Positions 37,640-50,900 of a stretch of 64,000 nt of DNA are shown piece by piece. Positions within the stretch are counted from its first letter, which is position 1. Each line of letters begins with the position of its first letter. The position numbers and the translations under genes were made by a program. The notes beneath the pieces were generated by a model, which was given only the letters and a program-made list of their open reading frames with translations, searched no databases and was not told the DNA's origin. The stretch spans positions 4,417,501 to 4,481,500 of the forward strand of contig OU612074.1 of NCBI GenBank assembly GCA_914767715.1. The letters are read 5' to 3'. The stretch is from Membranipora membranacea. Taxonomy: Eukaryota > Bryozoa > Gymnolaemata > Cheilostomatida > Membraniporidae.

Positions 37640-40600
37640 AATATGGTATATAATGATAATCTATGAATTCTGTCAATTTATGAAGTTTTTTGTCTGAATT
37701 TATTCCTCGATGAAGCCTCCTAATCTATATTCAGGCTCATTTCTGCCCTATAATACAGCAAACTTGAACTTTTTTCCAGGGGCACCAAACAAAATGTGGG
37801 GAAAACTTTCTAACAGGGAGGTAATGTCCCACAAAATGAGGTAAGCTCTGACTGAAGGGGTCAAATGCTATACCTCAGGCCCTCTGCATGGTATTTTGAT
37901 TTTGGGAGAAAGCATGCACTCAATAGTAATTTATTTTCAGTTAAATATTATTATATAACTGATATGGATAGTATTTCACACAATTCAAACATGGACTATT
38001 GATGTTATTGCTCCTATAAATAATGATGCAGAGATTATGTCTATGGCTGAACTGTAATGCAAAGTTGGTGTGTGACTGATGTATATTATACTGTATTCAA
38101 TTATATTATTATAAAATAAAAATAATGATCCCCTGGAGTATCTAGTTCTATCAATGTACTCCAGAATATATAAAGTTATTCAGGAGCTCAGCCGGAGAGA
38201 TTGTTAAACTGGCGAAGCTATACGTAGGAGCCATATGAGGAACTCTGACATTCTTCAGAAAGCTAATGATTTTGCGTCAACTCTGGTCACAGAGAATGAG
38301 ACTTTCTGATCAGTGAAATTGTCCCCTCAGCACAATGATTATCAGATGAACATGATTGGCAAAATGAGTCAACAAGATCTGCCACATGCTACATGATAAT
38401 TGACTCTTAAAGATTCAAGCATATTATTGGTTTTATGATTGCTTTCGTTCTTGGGAAATTGAAAAAACAGTCAACTCAGCTTGGTCGTCTCAGTCATCCG
38501 CTTTGGTCAAATGGTTGTCCCAGTTTGTACGACAACCAGGAGACGACCTTTCTATGCACGATCTCAGTTTCTGTGAGATCATACATATTTTGTTCAGTGA
38601 TGAGGTCAACTATAATGTTGATCGTATGGTACTGCAAACAGGTAGGGAGTAGAAGATCGCTCAATTAGATAGAGGTCCCTTAGCAACCATGTCCTGGATT
38701 TTAATCCCATTGCAGTCCATTGTGGTTGTTGAGGCCCCTGGTGTGCTCCGACCTGCTTCAAACGACAAGCAATATGGTCAAGTAATCGCAGCCTCAGGAT
38801 TGTTGAGGGGACCAATTTTATGCACACACTTCCTTATTACAACAGGGAGTTGTGGATTAACTACTCAGTTAATAGTGCCAGCATCTTTTGAGTTATCTGC
38901 TCAGATAATGAAGTGTGACAACTTCAACTCCACAACTTTATTTTTGTGCTTTTGTCAGTTGGCAAATTAGGATTCATGTTTTAAACATGCTGTTAATATA
39001 CTAGTTCAACACAAAGCGCTTATGACCCCTCTCCAAAAAAATTAGGGATATGATATTCATTCCTCCCATCACAATAATGTGTAATCCGAACCTAGACCAG
39101 TGTGGGACTTGCAAAACATCAGTGTAATTGCTAGTATCTATTGCATATGCCACTCACAAGGAGCGTGCAAAAGTGCTGATATTAATGGCTACCATGTTGC
39201 AAAGAAATGATTCTGAGCTGATTAAAATAGACGGCAATGATAAAATACTATTGTCTTTCAACACAAACATTCTAATAAAAGTACCCTGTTGATAATACGA
39301 ACAGCTTTTGCTCGTAAAAGGTCGGTGCTGGCAATGACCCATGATTTGACTTCATTGATAGTACCCAGATGGCAGTTTATTTTTAATGAGTGTAGACTCT
39401 GACAAGTTGCTACTGATCCTAGTGCTTTACGGGTGATGCAGCTATTGATGGAGTCCTTTGGGTCTGGTGAGAGAGTGTCAGAGAGGTTCTCAGCTGATTT
39501 ATACCTATTGGTTGATATTTCTCAATCCATTGAATTACGTTACATGAGATAGTAGGCTGTTTACAATCATTTTTTTTTATGTATTGTAAATGTGCCGGCT
39601 TGATGGGTCTGCGTCATAGACTTAATAAGAAACCTAGACAGGACACCATATACAGCTGAAGTGAGGCACTTAATTGTCGGGCGACGCAACATCATTGGAA
39701 GGTGCAGTAGCATTGATGCTGTCATTGACTTGCAGCTCATATACCAGGTTTTTTGTTGATAACTCGATCAATTTTTATCGGATTGTGAGTTTGAAAATTG
39801 TTTCACAATCAGCAGCATGTTGTTATCCACTGATGTTAGTTTGCCTTTTAAAAAAAGTCTTCTGACTAAAATTAGTATCAAACTGTTCACGACAAGCAGC
39901 TAAATCTGTTGTAATTCTAAAACTCAAAAACCGATCAAAATTGATCGAGTTATCAACAAAAAACCTGGTATATGTGGCCATATAAGCTACAAGTCAATGA
40001 TAACATCAATGCTACTACACCTTACAATAACGTTATATTGCCCACAATTAAATGCCTCAGTGACTCAATGATAATGCTCCATATAGTGTCCTGTCTAAGT
40101 TGATTATTAAGTCTATTTCCACGTTTTCAGTTTGTTCATTAATTGTATTGGTGATAAGCTGCTCAATGTTTCCCAAATAACTCTCGTTTAGGATAGTGTC
40201 AATATATCTATATTGTGTGAAATGCTCAATCATTGATGAGGTGAGGAGTTTGAGAAGGTGAGAGTTTATATAATAGAAGGTGTGTAGTGTGTGGAGCTAT
40301 GTTTTGGAAAGATAACTCCGAACTGAGACTGTCATTGCATGTAAACTCTGTGATGCAGAGTTTATCTGTGTATATTGAGAACAGTTTGGGGTTCAGAAGT
40401 CCTGTGTGCAACCTGTAGATATAACGATTAAAGCTGCCTTCTTTCCTGATGATATAACTCATTATTGGCTCTGGGTATATATAGCTGATGATGTTTGGTT
40501 GTAGGTCGCAGCTTGGTTGGTCTGTAGCAGCTTTTTACAAGTACTGTCTTGTCGGGGATATCGTGTTGAAGTCACTCATCAAATCTATGTTGAGTTACTC

Positions 40601-40810
40601 TTCATAGTACCTTGGTTTGGCGTCCAGCTGTTGTGTGACAATGTCAAGAGAAAATATCCCTCCAGCTCTACCCTTATATTTACCCTAGAGAAGTAAAGTG
40701 TCAGCAGAAGGAAAAGTTCGCCTGCCATTTGGGTGCCACTCTTGAGATAGCTGAATTTAAGGCTAAAATACCCTCAATTTAACCTCTTAACTTTATAAAG
40801 ACTCCAACTA
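37640..40810. repeat. Paralogous module R1, copy 2
   Basis: The region downstream of W2 copy B, aligning with 18921-20718 and 43303-45930. It holds an extra foldback element (39616-40116). No gene is supported. Confidence 0.8.
39616..40116. mobile_element. Foldback MITE with arms of about 200 bp
   Basis: A 501-bp insertion whose two halves are inverted copies: the left starts ATAGACTTAATAAGAAACCT and the complement of the right starts ATAGACTTAATAATCAACTT. Complementarity continues to tgataactcgatcaattttt near the centre. R1 copies 1 and 3 lack it (about 20090 and 45290). A clear target duplication was not seen. Confidence 0.75.
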
Positions 40811-40936
40811 GGCTAGCCAGAATTTACTCATTAACGGTAAATAATCCTTATGTGGTTACTCTGACAACTTCATTCTAGTATAATTACTTTGTCTTTTTCT
40901 TATAGCTATATCTAACGCCCCGATGTTATGTGAATG

Positions 40937-42415
40937 TGGAAACCTGCATCCACTCCCCTGCCAACAGTGTCTGGTAATTACGCCTATAAGATAGTTCTAT
41001 ATGAGCAGCCACAGCTGACAGGTACAGATGTCAGGCATTTTATGATCATTTTGATGGAAGGCAAGACGATGGGTTTAATTGACACCTGGTAGGCCTAATA
41101 TATTCTTGCAGAGTATAAGTCACACTACCCCAAACTTCTACACCTACACAAGATTACATAAAAAGAGGGAGTAACAAAATGAGAAATGCTAATCATTTTT
41201 GAATTTGAGATGGCTTTGTTATCGCTTTACGCTTTACATTTAACAATTTCTATGCCTTTTGTACTCTTTAAAAAACCACAAATATGACCAGATTTTAATC
41301 TCCTTCAGTAGTATACTATAAGAGTCTATATCAGGGGCTTTTACTCGCCCAGAAGGGGAATTCCCTACAATTATTGATTTTAAAAGCCAAAGCCAATAAA
41401 CTATAAACTTATAATAGCCTAATACTGGCATAAACATTCACAGTATGTCAGCTGTCTAGAACACTAATATCATTCACATAAGGCTGTGGATATTTTACAT
41501 TATAGGGGATTCCCCGTTGCTAACAAACAGTATCCATAACACAGAATGCACAATCTGAAAGCTTTATCATAGCAATCTCAATCACCCTTCATCAACAAGT
41601 TATAACTAATAGTTAACTACAATACCTTATTTGCGTTGGATAAGCCAGTCATGAGACATGTTCATAGCAAGTTCATACCCCACTCACACTTGAGAACTGT
41701 TAGAGACACCAAAAGCTAAGGGAGGACTTCACTTAGGTATGTGTATTAGAAAATACATTTCAAGATAGTGGTCTGCACTGAATATCCTTTTACAATGGAC
41801 TGCCTTCTCTGTAGTTTATACAAGTCCAGTGGAAAGGCCTCTACAACCGGGGCATGCAACTGCTGGACTTGCTCAAACTAAAGAAGGCATGTGCTTTTAA
41901 CAGCTGCGTTGCAATGATTATGTTTATTAGTAAATGATCATACTTATATAAAAGATGTACAGAACAAGTGTTATCTCTGAAACTAGGGGTTTTAGGAAAA
42001 CTGATACAACTAAACTCAATACAATCGATAGAACAGGCTCACCTCAAATCACTGTTACAAATGTCTGACTTGCTCAAGCAAGATCTTCTCAGTACCGAGC
42101 TATCAGTGGATTGTCCTCTCTACTAGCCGCCAGCCTTTTGGGTGACTCTACAAGTAATATAATTCTCATATGAGTAATCTAGCTGTCCTCACGAGTATAG
42201 GCTACATGTTGCACAGAAAACAGTCATGAGTAGAGTCCCTTTCCCAATCTTGCCTACTTCTTTTTCTTTTGTTTTTTGGTTGTAGCATCCTTCAAGTTTT
42301 TCATTGTTTTGATTGGATCCATAATATGTAATAATATATAAATATGTATATATGTTGTTGGTACAAAGGGATAATATGATTCCTCAGTATGAAATATGAT
42401 AGTAGTCTGCATGCA
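40937..42415. repeat. Paralogous module Y, copy 2
   Basis: A close copy of 24622-26090 with scattered substitutions and a few small indels. It marks the start of the second large duplicated unit (Y, Z, then RING-eIF4G). Non-coding. Confidence 0.85.
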
Positions 42416-42589
42416 TGTTTGCCGCTACGTGGCTGACTGGTTTTTGGCTGAGTCATGTTGTTTAAACCTTTGTACACAACTACATGTAAAAATAGGAGTT
42501 GCCTTCCTTTTTATGTGTGGTGGGGCAACTCCAAAGTAATATATGATGGCTATTAGAATTTGACTAATATTCAATATAGCACTAGTGTG

Positions 42590-42720
42590 AATTTCCCAAT
42601 GTAGTTTGCAGTAGTACTCCATTTTGATATATCCCTGCTACTGTATGTAGGCTTCACGTTTGCAAACTTTGCTATGTTTACATGTTTTATACATACTGCA
42701 GAAGAGAGACTGCTGTAGAC
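42590..42720 (+). repeat. Copy of the sequence upstream of the RING exon, ending at its start codon
   Basis: Aligns with 27850-27967 (gtaggcttcacgtttgcaaa, atacatactgcag, gtagacat). Where copies B and C continue ATGGATTTACC, this copy switches to taagtcacccc of module Z. It is a decapitated flank without the RING exon. Confidence 0.75.
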
Positions 42721-43296
42721 ATTAAGTCACCCCAATAAGCTCAGCCAGAGGCTAGCCAAACTTTACTCATTAAGTGTAAATTAACTCTGTGTGGGCACAA
42801 CTCTGAACATTTAATTCTGGTATTATTACTCTGTCTAACTAGATCTATGTTTTAATGTTAAAATCATTTTTTGGTCATACGACCCGAATATTCTTTTCTC
42901 TAATGCTAAAATAGGCTCGTACAATAATGAGGACGCTTGCATCCACTCCCCTGCATGCCACAAACTAAACATGGTCTGATAACAACGCATTTAAGATAGT
43001 TCTATATCAGAAGCCGCAGCTGACAGAGAGAGATGGCAGGGATTTTATATAAATTCCATTGACACGGGGTAGTATGGATGGATTTATTACAATCACTGAC
43101 AACGAAGCAGTGAAATTGGCACTGGTAAAAGACAAAATATAGAAAAATCAGGTCTCTGTGATAAAAGTTAAAAATGAATATTGTTTAGTGTGAGAATCAG
43201 ATGTCATAAAAACCAGTCTAGGCCCCAAGCACCTCTGTACTTCATGGTGCGGTAACGAGTAGGCCTAACAGGGCATAATTTGAATACACTTTACCA
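42719..43296. repeat. Paralogous module Z, copy 3
   Basis: Aligns with 26096-26690 and then breaks off at ttaccatacc, where module R1 copy 3 begins. The break is an internal rearrangement point. Confidence 0.75.
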
Positions 43297-43302
43297 TACC
43301 AT

Positions 43303-45930
43303 AATGATAATCTATGAATTCTGTCAATTTATGAAGTTTTTCGTCTGAATTTATTCCTCGATGAAGCCTCCTAATCTATATTCAGGCTCATTTCTGCCCT
43401 ATAATACAGCAAACTTGAACTTTTTTCCAGGGGCACCAAAAAAAATGTGGGGAAAACTTTCTAACAGGGAGGTAATGTCCCACAAAATGAGGTAAGCTCT
43501 GACTGAAGGGGTCAAATGCTATAACCTCAGGCCCTCTGCATGGTATTTTGATTTTGGGAGAAAGCATGCACTCAATAGTAATTTATTTTCAGTTAAATAT
43601 TATTATATAACTGATATGGGTAGTCTTTCACACAATTCAAACACAGACTATTGATGTTGTTGCTCCTATAAATAATGATGCAGAGATTATGTCTATGGCT
43701 GAACTGGAATGCACAGTTGGTGTGTGACTGATGTATATTATACTGTATTCAATTATATTATTATAAAATAAAAACAATGATCCCCTGGAGTATCTAGTCC
43801 TATGGATGTACGCCAGAGTAATTATAGTAATGAAGTAGCTCAGCCGACAGCATGGTAAACTGGTGGAGCAAACATAAAGACATACAAGGAACATTGACAT
43901 TCTTCAGATACCTAACGATTTTGTGTCAACTCTGGTCACAGAGAATGAGACTTCCTGATCAGTGAAATTGTCCCCTCCGCACAATGATTATCAACTGAAC
44001 TTGATTGACAAAATGAGTCGACAAGATCTGCTACATCAAAGTATGTTCTGGTGATGCTGATGATAATCAACTCTTCAAGATTCAAGTATATTATTGGTTT
44101 TGGGATTGCTTTCGTTTTTGGGAAATTGAAAAACAGCCAACTCAGTTTGGTCATCTCAGACATCCGGTTTGGTCAAATGGTTGGCCCAGTTTGTACGACA
44201 ACCAGGAGACGACCTTTCTATGCACAATCTCAGTTTCTGTGAGATCATACATGTTTTATCCAGTCATGAGGTCAGCTATAATATCGTTCTTATGGTACTG
44301 CAAACAGGTAGGGAGTAGTAGATCGCTTAGTTAGATAGAGAGAGGTCCCTTAGCAACCAGGTGCAGGTGTTAGATTTTAATCTCATTGCAGTCCACGTGG
44401 TTGTTGAGGCCCCTGGTGTGCTCCGACCTGCTTCAAACCAGGAGAAATATGGTGAAGTAATTGCAGCCTCAGCATTGTTGAGGGGACCAATTTTATGCAC
44501 ACACTTCCTTATTAAAGTTATTAGTACCAGCATCCTTGGAGTTATCTGCTCGGATAATGAAGTGTGACAACTTCAACTCAACAACCTTATTTTTGTACTT
44601 TTGTCAGTTGGGAATTTTGGATTCTTGTTTTAAACATGCTGTTAATATACAAGTTCAACACAAAGCGCTTTTGACCCCCCTACAAAAAATTAAGGGACAT
44701 GGTATTCAATCCTCCAATCAGAATAATGTGTAATCAGAACCTAGACCAGTGTGGGACGTGCAAAACATCAGTGCAATTTGCTAGTATCATATACATTGCC
44801 ACTCAGAAGAAGCATGCAAAAATGCTGATAATAATGGCTACCTCGTGGCAACGAATTGATTTTTAGCTGATTGAAATAGACGGCAATTAAAAAAAAACTG
44901 TTGTCTTTAAAAACAAACATTCTAATAAAGGTATCACGTTGACAATGCAAACAGCTTCATCTCTGAAAAAGTCGATGCTGGCATCGACCCATGATTTGAC
45001 TTCATTGATAGTGCAATGAACTCCCCTTCGTTGGATAGTGCCCAGATGGCAGTTTATTTGTTATGTAGGTAGACTCTGACAAGTTGACCACCACTGCTAG
45101 AGCTTTGATGGTGATGCAGCTATTGACGGTGGGTTCGGTGAGAGAGTGTCAGAGTAGTACTCAACTGTATTAGCTGTAAATGTTAAAAAATCTCATACCG
45201 TTTAATGTTGGTATATGACAATAGACTGCATAGTAGGCTGTTTATAATCAATCTTTTACATGTATTGCAAATGCGCTGGCTTGATAGGTCCACTATTTTT
45301 AGTTTGGTCATCATATGGAACTTGTGTTGGTGATGAACTAACTGTTCAGTGTTTCCCAAAGAACTTCAGTTCATGGCTGAGGATAATGTCAAGACATCTA
45401 CATTCTGTGGAATGCTATATCATTGTATCAATGATGAGAAGATCTGTCAGGCTGAGGAGTCTCTGTTTAAGAAAAGGGATAGTTTTGATTTTACTTGCGT
45501 TCAATAGAAGGTTGTGCTGTTTAATGTTTCTTTCCGTGTTGATCTATGTTTTGGAAAGTTAACTCCAAATTCAGAATGTCATCGCATGTATATTCTGAGA
45601 TGTGCAACGGAGTACATCTGTGAAATTGGGGTTCACCACACAGCCCTCCGGGCTACCTGTAGACATGATGATAAGAGCTGCCTGCTTTCCTGATGAAATA
45701 ACTTATTATTTAATCTAAGTACATTTAGCTGATGATGTTTGGTAGTAGGTTGATCATTTTGTTCATGTGTACTACTGGAGATATCATGTTGTCATCACTC
45801 TAGACCTAGAGAAAACGTCCCTCCTGCCTGACCAATATATTGACCCTATAAAAGTAAGGTGTTCGCATGCTTGAGATTTAAGGCTTACATTACATTTATT
45901 CAATCTCTTTACTTCATATAATCACCAACC
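43303..45930. repeat. Paralogous module R1, copy 3
   Basis: Third copy of the region otherwise found downstream of W2, here without any W2 exon in front. Landmarks are tgataatctatgaattctgt at the start and gatcccctggagtatctagt near 43780. No conserved ORF. Confidence 0.78.
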
Positions 45931-46494
45931 TCAGTTAACCAAAGTTTAATGCTAGCTAAAGTTAAGTCACCCCCACTAGCTGAGCCAGAGGCTAGCTGAC
46001 ATTTACTCATCAAGGGAAAATAAAGCCTGCGTGTGGGTACAACTCTGAAAACCTAATTCTAGTATTATTACCCTGTCTTATTAGATCTAAGTTTTCGTTT
46101 TTGTTAAAATCCGTTTTTGGGCAGACGACCTGTGAAGTGAAAGGATAACTCCTATCTCTTGTGCTACATTAGGTTCGTACAAAATGTGTGAACCTGCATA
46201 CACTCCCTTGCTATACAATGTCACATCATCCAATATACATGGTCTGATAATATGCATTCAAGACAGCTCTAAATCAGCAGCCACAGCTGGCAGAGACAGA
46301 TGGCAGGGACACCTGGTAGAAGGCCAAATATATTCTTGCAGAGTATAATTCACTCTAACCCAAACTTCTGTACCTACACATTCTGATTTAGGTCTAAAGA
46401 CAGCATTATGGAAAAAGAGCCGGTAACAAAATGAGCAGTGCTAATAATTTTTGAATTTGAGATGGCTGTGTAATCGCTTTACACTTTACACTTA
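45931..46494. repeat. Diverged Z/Y module, copy 4
   Basis: Begins with a diverged module Z core (agttaagtcacccccactag, 45960) and continues with Y-like sequence (gaacctgcatacactccctt; cacctggtag; attcttgcagagtataattc). No gene. Confidence 0.6.
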
Positions 46495-46813
46495 GGCCAC
46501 ACCAAATTGATGTCTTGATCTAGATTTACCTCCCTCCTCTAAAATATTATCTGGATCATAGAAATAAACTAATATTACCTCCAGCCTCCAGCTGATCATT
46601 CTCTAAATTATTGTAAAAATAACACAAAATGTGTGATAAAATGAATTTCCCTCCTGCGTCCTCTCCATAATTGCCAAAAATAAAACAATAAAATGGAATT
46701 CCCTCCAGCCTCCTCTAGTATTTTGGCATAAAATGAAAAGTAATATACCTCCTCCCTCCTCCAAAAATCCTTCTTGCTCGTCATCTAGATCAAGACATTA
46801 ATTTGGTGTGGCC
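46495..46813. mobile_element. Harbinger-like MITE with TTA target duplication
   Basis: A 319-bp element with terminal inverted repeats of about 30 bp (GGCCACACCAAATTGATGTC on the left; complement of GGCCACACCAAATTAATGTC on the right), flanked by TTA (46492-46494 and 46814-46816). Module Y copies at about 24930 and 41240 read through the unfilled site (catTTAaca). A 3-bp TTA/TAA duplication is typical of PIF/Harbinger. No ORF. Confidence 0.85.
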
Positions 46814-46816
46814 TTA

Positions 46817-47436
46817 ACAATTTCTGCCTTTTGTAATCTTATAAAAAAAACTTGAATAAACATAACCACTAACATTGCCACATTATATTTCACTTCTATA
46901 GTTGAATATTATAAGAGTTTATATCAGGGGATTTTTCTCTCTCAGCTGTCTATGACATGGTTAACATCATAAGGCTGTAGATTTTAACATTATAAGGGGA
47001 TTCCCCATTGATAACAAACAATCTACATTACGCTGAACGCACAATCTGGAAGCTTTATCATTGATATATCTGACATCCTTTATCAACAAGTTAGAAGTAA
47101 TAGCTCACTACACGTTCATTACTTATGTGATAAAAGTCAGTCATAAGACACGTTCATAGCTCGATCGGTCACACCTGAGAACTGTTAGAGACACCACAAG
47201 CTTAGGGAGTACTTCACTAAGGTATATATTAGACGATACATTTCAAGATAGAGGTCTGCACTGAATATCGATTGATTGATTGATTTGTATTCTATCACTA
47301 ACTGTAAAAATTGCGAGAAAAAGGTTGCTGGTACATGTACTCTGCTAAAAAATAATGAAGTTGCCTTGCATGCAAAAATAGTATTATTAAAAAGTAGTTA
47401 AAAAACTTTTATTATTAATATAAATGCAAGTGTGTC
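46817..47436. repeat. Y-like sequence and start of the duplicated copy C block
   Basis: Sequence to about 47060 resembles module Y with indels. From about 47060 it aligns almost base for base with 27050-27430 (a constant offset near 20,008 through the RING exon). No gene. Confidence 0.65.
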
Positions 47437-47742
47437 TCAAAAAGCAGTCTTTGCCCCAGGCAGTGCGGTATTTAGGGTGTCTAAGCAGACCTGAGGGCAT
47501 CGTTCGAGGTAGTTCTGGATAAAATGTTCGCCATCAGTGAATATCCGCATTACACAACTTTTTGAATGAGTGTTAACTAGAGTGTCGAGATCATAATTAA
47601 GTTGTAATCCGAGCGAGGAAGCATCTTTAAATATTTTGCGCATGGCCTTCTTATCTCGTTGATAAATGGCAGGATAGAGGACTGCCCTTTTCTGTAGTTC
47701 ATGCAAGTCCAGTTGAAAGGCCTCTACAACCAGCGCAGGCAA
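47437..47742 (-). other. Antisense ORF of unknown origin, copy 2
   Basis: Second copy of the ORF at 27428-27742, 101 codons and still open, with about eleven amino-acid replacements. Same unknown origin and same position upstream of the RING exon. Confidence 0.3.
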
Positions 47743-47953
47743 CTGCTGGACTTGATCAAATTACGGAAGGCCTGTGCTTTTAACAGTTGCGTTGCTATGG
47801 TTATGTTTATAAGTAAATGATCAACATCAAAAAAGAGATGGACAGAACTAGTGTGAATTGGAAGATGTAGTTGGAGTAGTACTTTATTTTTACATGTATG
47901 TAGGCTTCACGTTTGCAAACTCTGTTATGTTAACTGTTTTATACATACTGCAG

Positions 47954-50900
47954 GTGAGGAAACTGCAGTAGACATGGATTTACCTGCTGACTATGAATGT
48001 AACTACTGTTTTGATACGATCGAGGCTATGAAGGATCCCCGTAAGCTGCCCTGTGGTCATGTCTTCTGTTATCAATGTCTCAAAGATGACCCATGGGCTG
48101 GTTATATAATCGTCTGCCTCACATGTAGGTGAGCAGTGATAGACCATGGTTTTTGTAACGCATCGCATCCTTAGCACTCGCTGGTTAAACAAGGCACAGA
48201 TAGATGTCATTGTCTTGGACTGAGTAATAATATTGCTGCTGATTTGGTGCTAAGTTTTCCTCAGGCTGAAACCTGCAGAGACCAGTATCCAGAAGGCTTC
48301 ACCAAGATTTAAACTACATCTTTCTAATCTGACCTGACCCAAACTGACCTACTCTCCACTTGACTAATCCAATTCAGTTATTTCTTTGGATGAGATTTTT
48401 TCATCACAGCAAATCAGAATTTTGGAGGAGAATTTCTTTTTGGATACTTCCCAGTTCATAAAAAGTCCCAAAGCTGGTAGTTGAAAGGTGAGACGGATAA
48501 TTGTTGGTGGTTCTTGGGAGATTTTGTTAACATTGCAGGTTAAGATATTAATGTAGGAACCGGATGAAGCATGAAATTAATTTTAAATCTTGCTAAGTCT
48601 GTAATAACCGAACCGATATTTACATTGTATTTCCTTATTTCAGCTCATCTCATAAGAACCTTGATTTAGGTTCATTACCTTTGTACCAACCCGTGCAGCA
48701 AAGAACCGAGGGCAATAGGGCAACAGAGGTTAAAGGTGAATGTCAGGAAGATGAAAAAATAGAAACTCTGCCTTACTCAAAGTCTAGTTTTACAGACAAT
48801 TATGGCAACTCCTGCGGGAACGGTGACACTATTTCCTGTGTCAAACAACAACAGGTAAGTGGCAGAGCTACAAACATGTTCTATGTAGTCATATAAATGC
48901 AGCATTCAGAAAAACATAATGGATATTATCCATGCTAATGGTTTGTTTTGTTTTATAGATTTCATTTGGGTTGCACAAGAAAGAAGGAGTTGGGATCCTT
49001 ACAAGAATCAGCAGCAGCAGTTTGGGACAGCACCAGATTGTTAGAGTTATTCAACATCGAATACAAAAAGCAGAATTCAAAAATGTAAGTCCAACACTCA
49101 CTGGTTTAGTTTTTATAATGGTTATATCAGCATCTAGGAACAACTCCTCTGAATATGCCACTGCTGTTCAACCAATGAACTAAGGGTTTAGTTCATTGGT
49201 TCAACAGGGTGCTGTGGCAGTGGCTCAGAAGAATGGGACCTCAGGAACAGCTTGGCGCTGACAAATGAACATATAAGGTGAATGGAGCCTAACTTAAGCT
49301 TTTATAAGGTGTTATGTAGGTTAAGTCTTTGGGTATAACTGGCAGTGTCCTTGGAGGAAAGCATCTCACTTAAGTATAAGAGAAAAGTAGGACAATCTGG
49401 TGATACAATACTAGGGATAACTCCTGGGGCTCCCCGCGTATTTTACGGAAGATTGAAGATTGAGTGTTTTAAAGCTGAAAGAAAAGATTTAAATGAAAAA
49501 TCAATAGAAGATTTCCCCATTTCAAGTAGAATGGATGCAGTCTAACAACTTGGAGCTATCTACTCAAGTTGGGTTTGTTGGTTTGAACAGACAACTTCAC
49601 ACAACAACAAACCAATTCCCATCAGTGTTACTGCTTTTTGATCACAGGATCCTGGGTTTGAGCCACACCAGGTGCACTGTTTGCCGAGAAACTCCTTCAT
49701 TAACTAACTTGCTCGCACAGTTCTGACAGGCATTTAGGTACAGCAGTTTTATGTCGAGTCCAGTTGTTTTGAAGAATTAATTCTGAAGATTTGAGTTTTA
49801 AAATTGAACATTGCTCTATTTTCTATGAAGAAATTGAAGACAGCATTGTGTGCAGGGAGCCCCACTCTTATACTGTGAATTTTCAACGGAAGAATTTTGA
49901 TAGTGTCCTGTCTGCACCTTTATAGTTCTTTTCAAATGATTGACTGAACTAATTGGTTGGCAAACTACTTGTTGGAAGATAAATTGGGAATCATGCTAAA
50001 CTCAGTCACTTCGTCGGGAAAAAATTAGCTCTAACTTGACCATACATGTTTGGTCAAGTTAGAGCTCACTTTTTCCCGACGAAGTGACTGAGTTTACTGT
50101 TGTTTGACTTTATTTGACAGAGAGCAGAGAACCCATGGAGACCCGGAGGTAATGAGCAGGAAAATGATACAGAAGCAGATAAAGCCCACAATTGTTTGAT
50201 CAGAACTATGAGAGGCATGCTCAACAAAATCACACCACAAAAATTTAGGGTTATTCTCGAAAAGGTAGGGACGACAGTACAATTGATGGAATTGCCTCCT
50301 TCCGGTGACACTTAAGTGCTCTTTTTGCCTTTTTAAAAATAATATCATCGCATAAGAGACAATCATTGAAGATTATACGAGAGAATTAAAATGAGAAAAA
50401 CCGGCAAATCATTCTCAAAGTAGTGCCTGGTTTTCTTAAACTTGCGGAAGTAAAACAGAAAAGTTTCATACTTTCAATTATGTGTGTGAACAATCATTGG
50501 GCCAGATGGTCACAGTCTTTTCAATTCTTGATTTGTAGATATTGAATCTACCATTTAGGCCATTGGTCGGTGACAGGGCGTTGTCAACTTAATGAACAAA
50601 TGCACTTTATGGTATTTTTGCATGTTTGCTTCATGATGTTTGCCCGCTGTTATTGGTGACAGTCTCAATCTGTATCATAAAGCCTATAAATATTTAACTA
50701 TGCTTTCATGCATGCATGAAGGCCCCAAAACTTGGCACCAACTTCAGTATTTCTGCTTTGTTCGTTGTAGATATTGAAATTACCAGTAATATCAGAGCAA
50801 GATCTTACAGGAATTATGAACCTTGTGTTCGAGAAGGCCATTGCAGAACCTGGATTCAGTGTTACATACGCCAGTCTTTGTGAGAATCTAGCTAAGGTTA

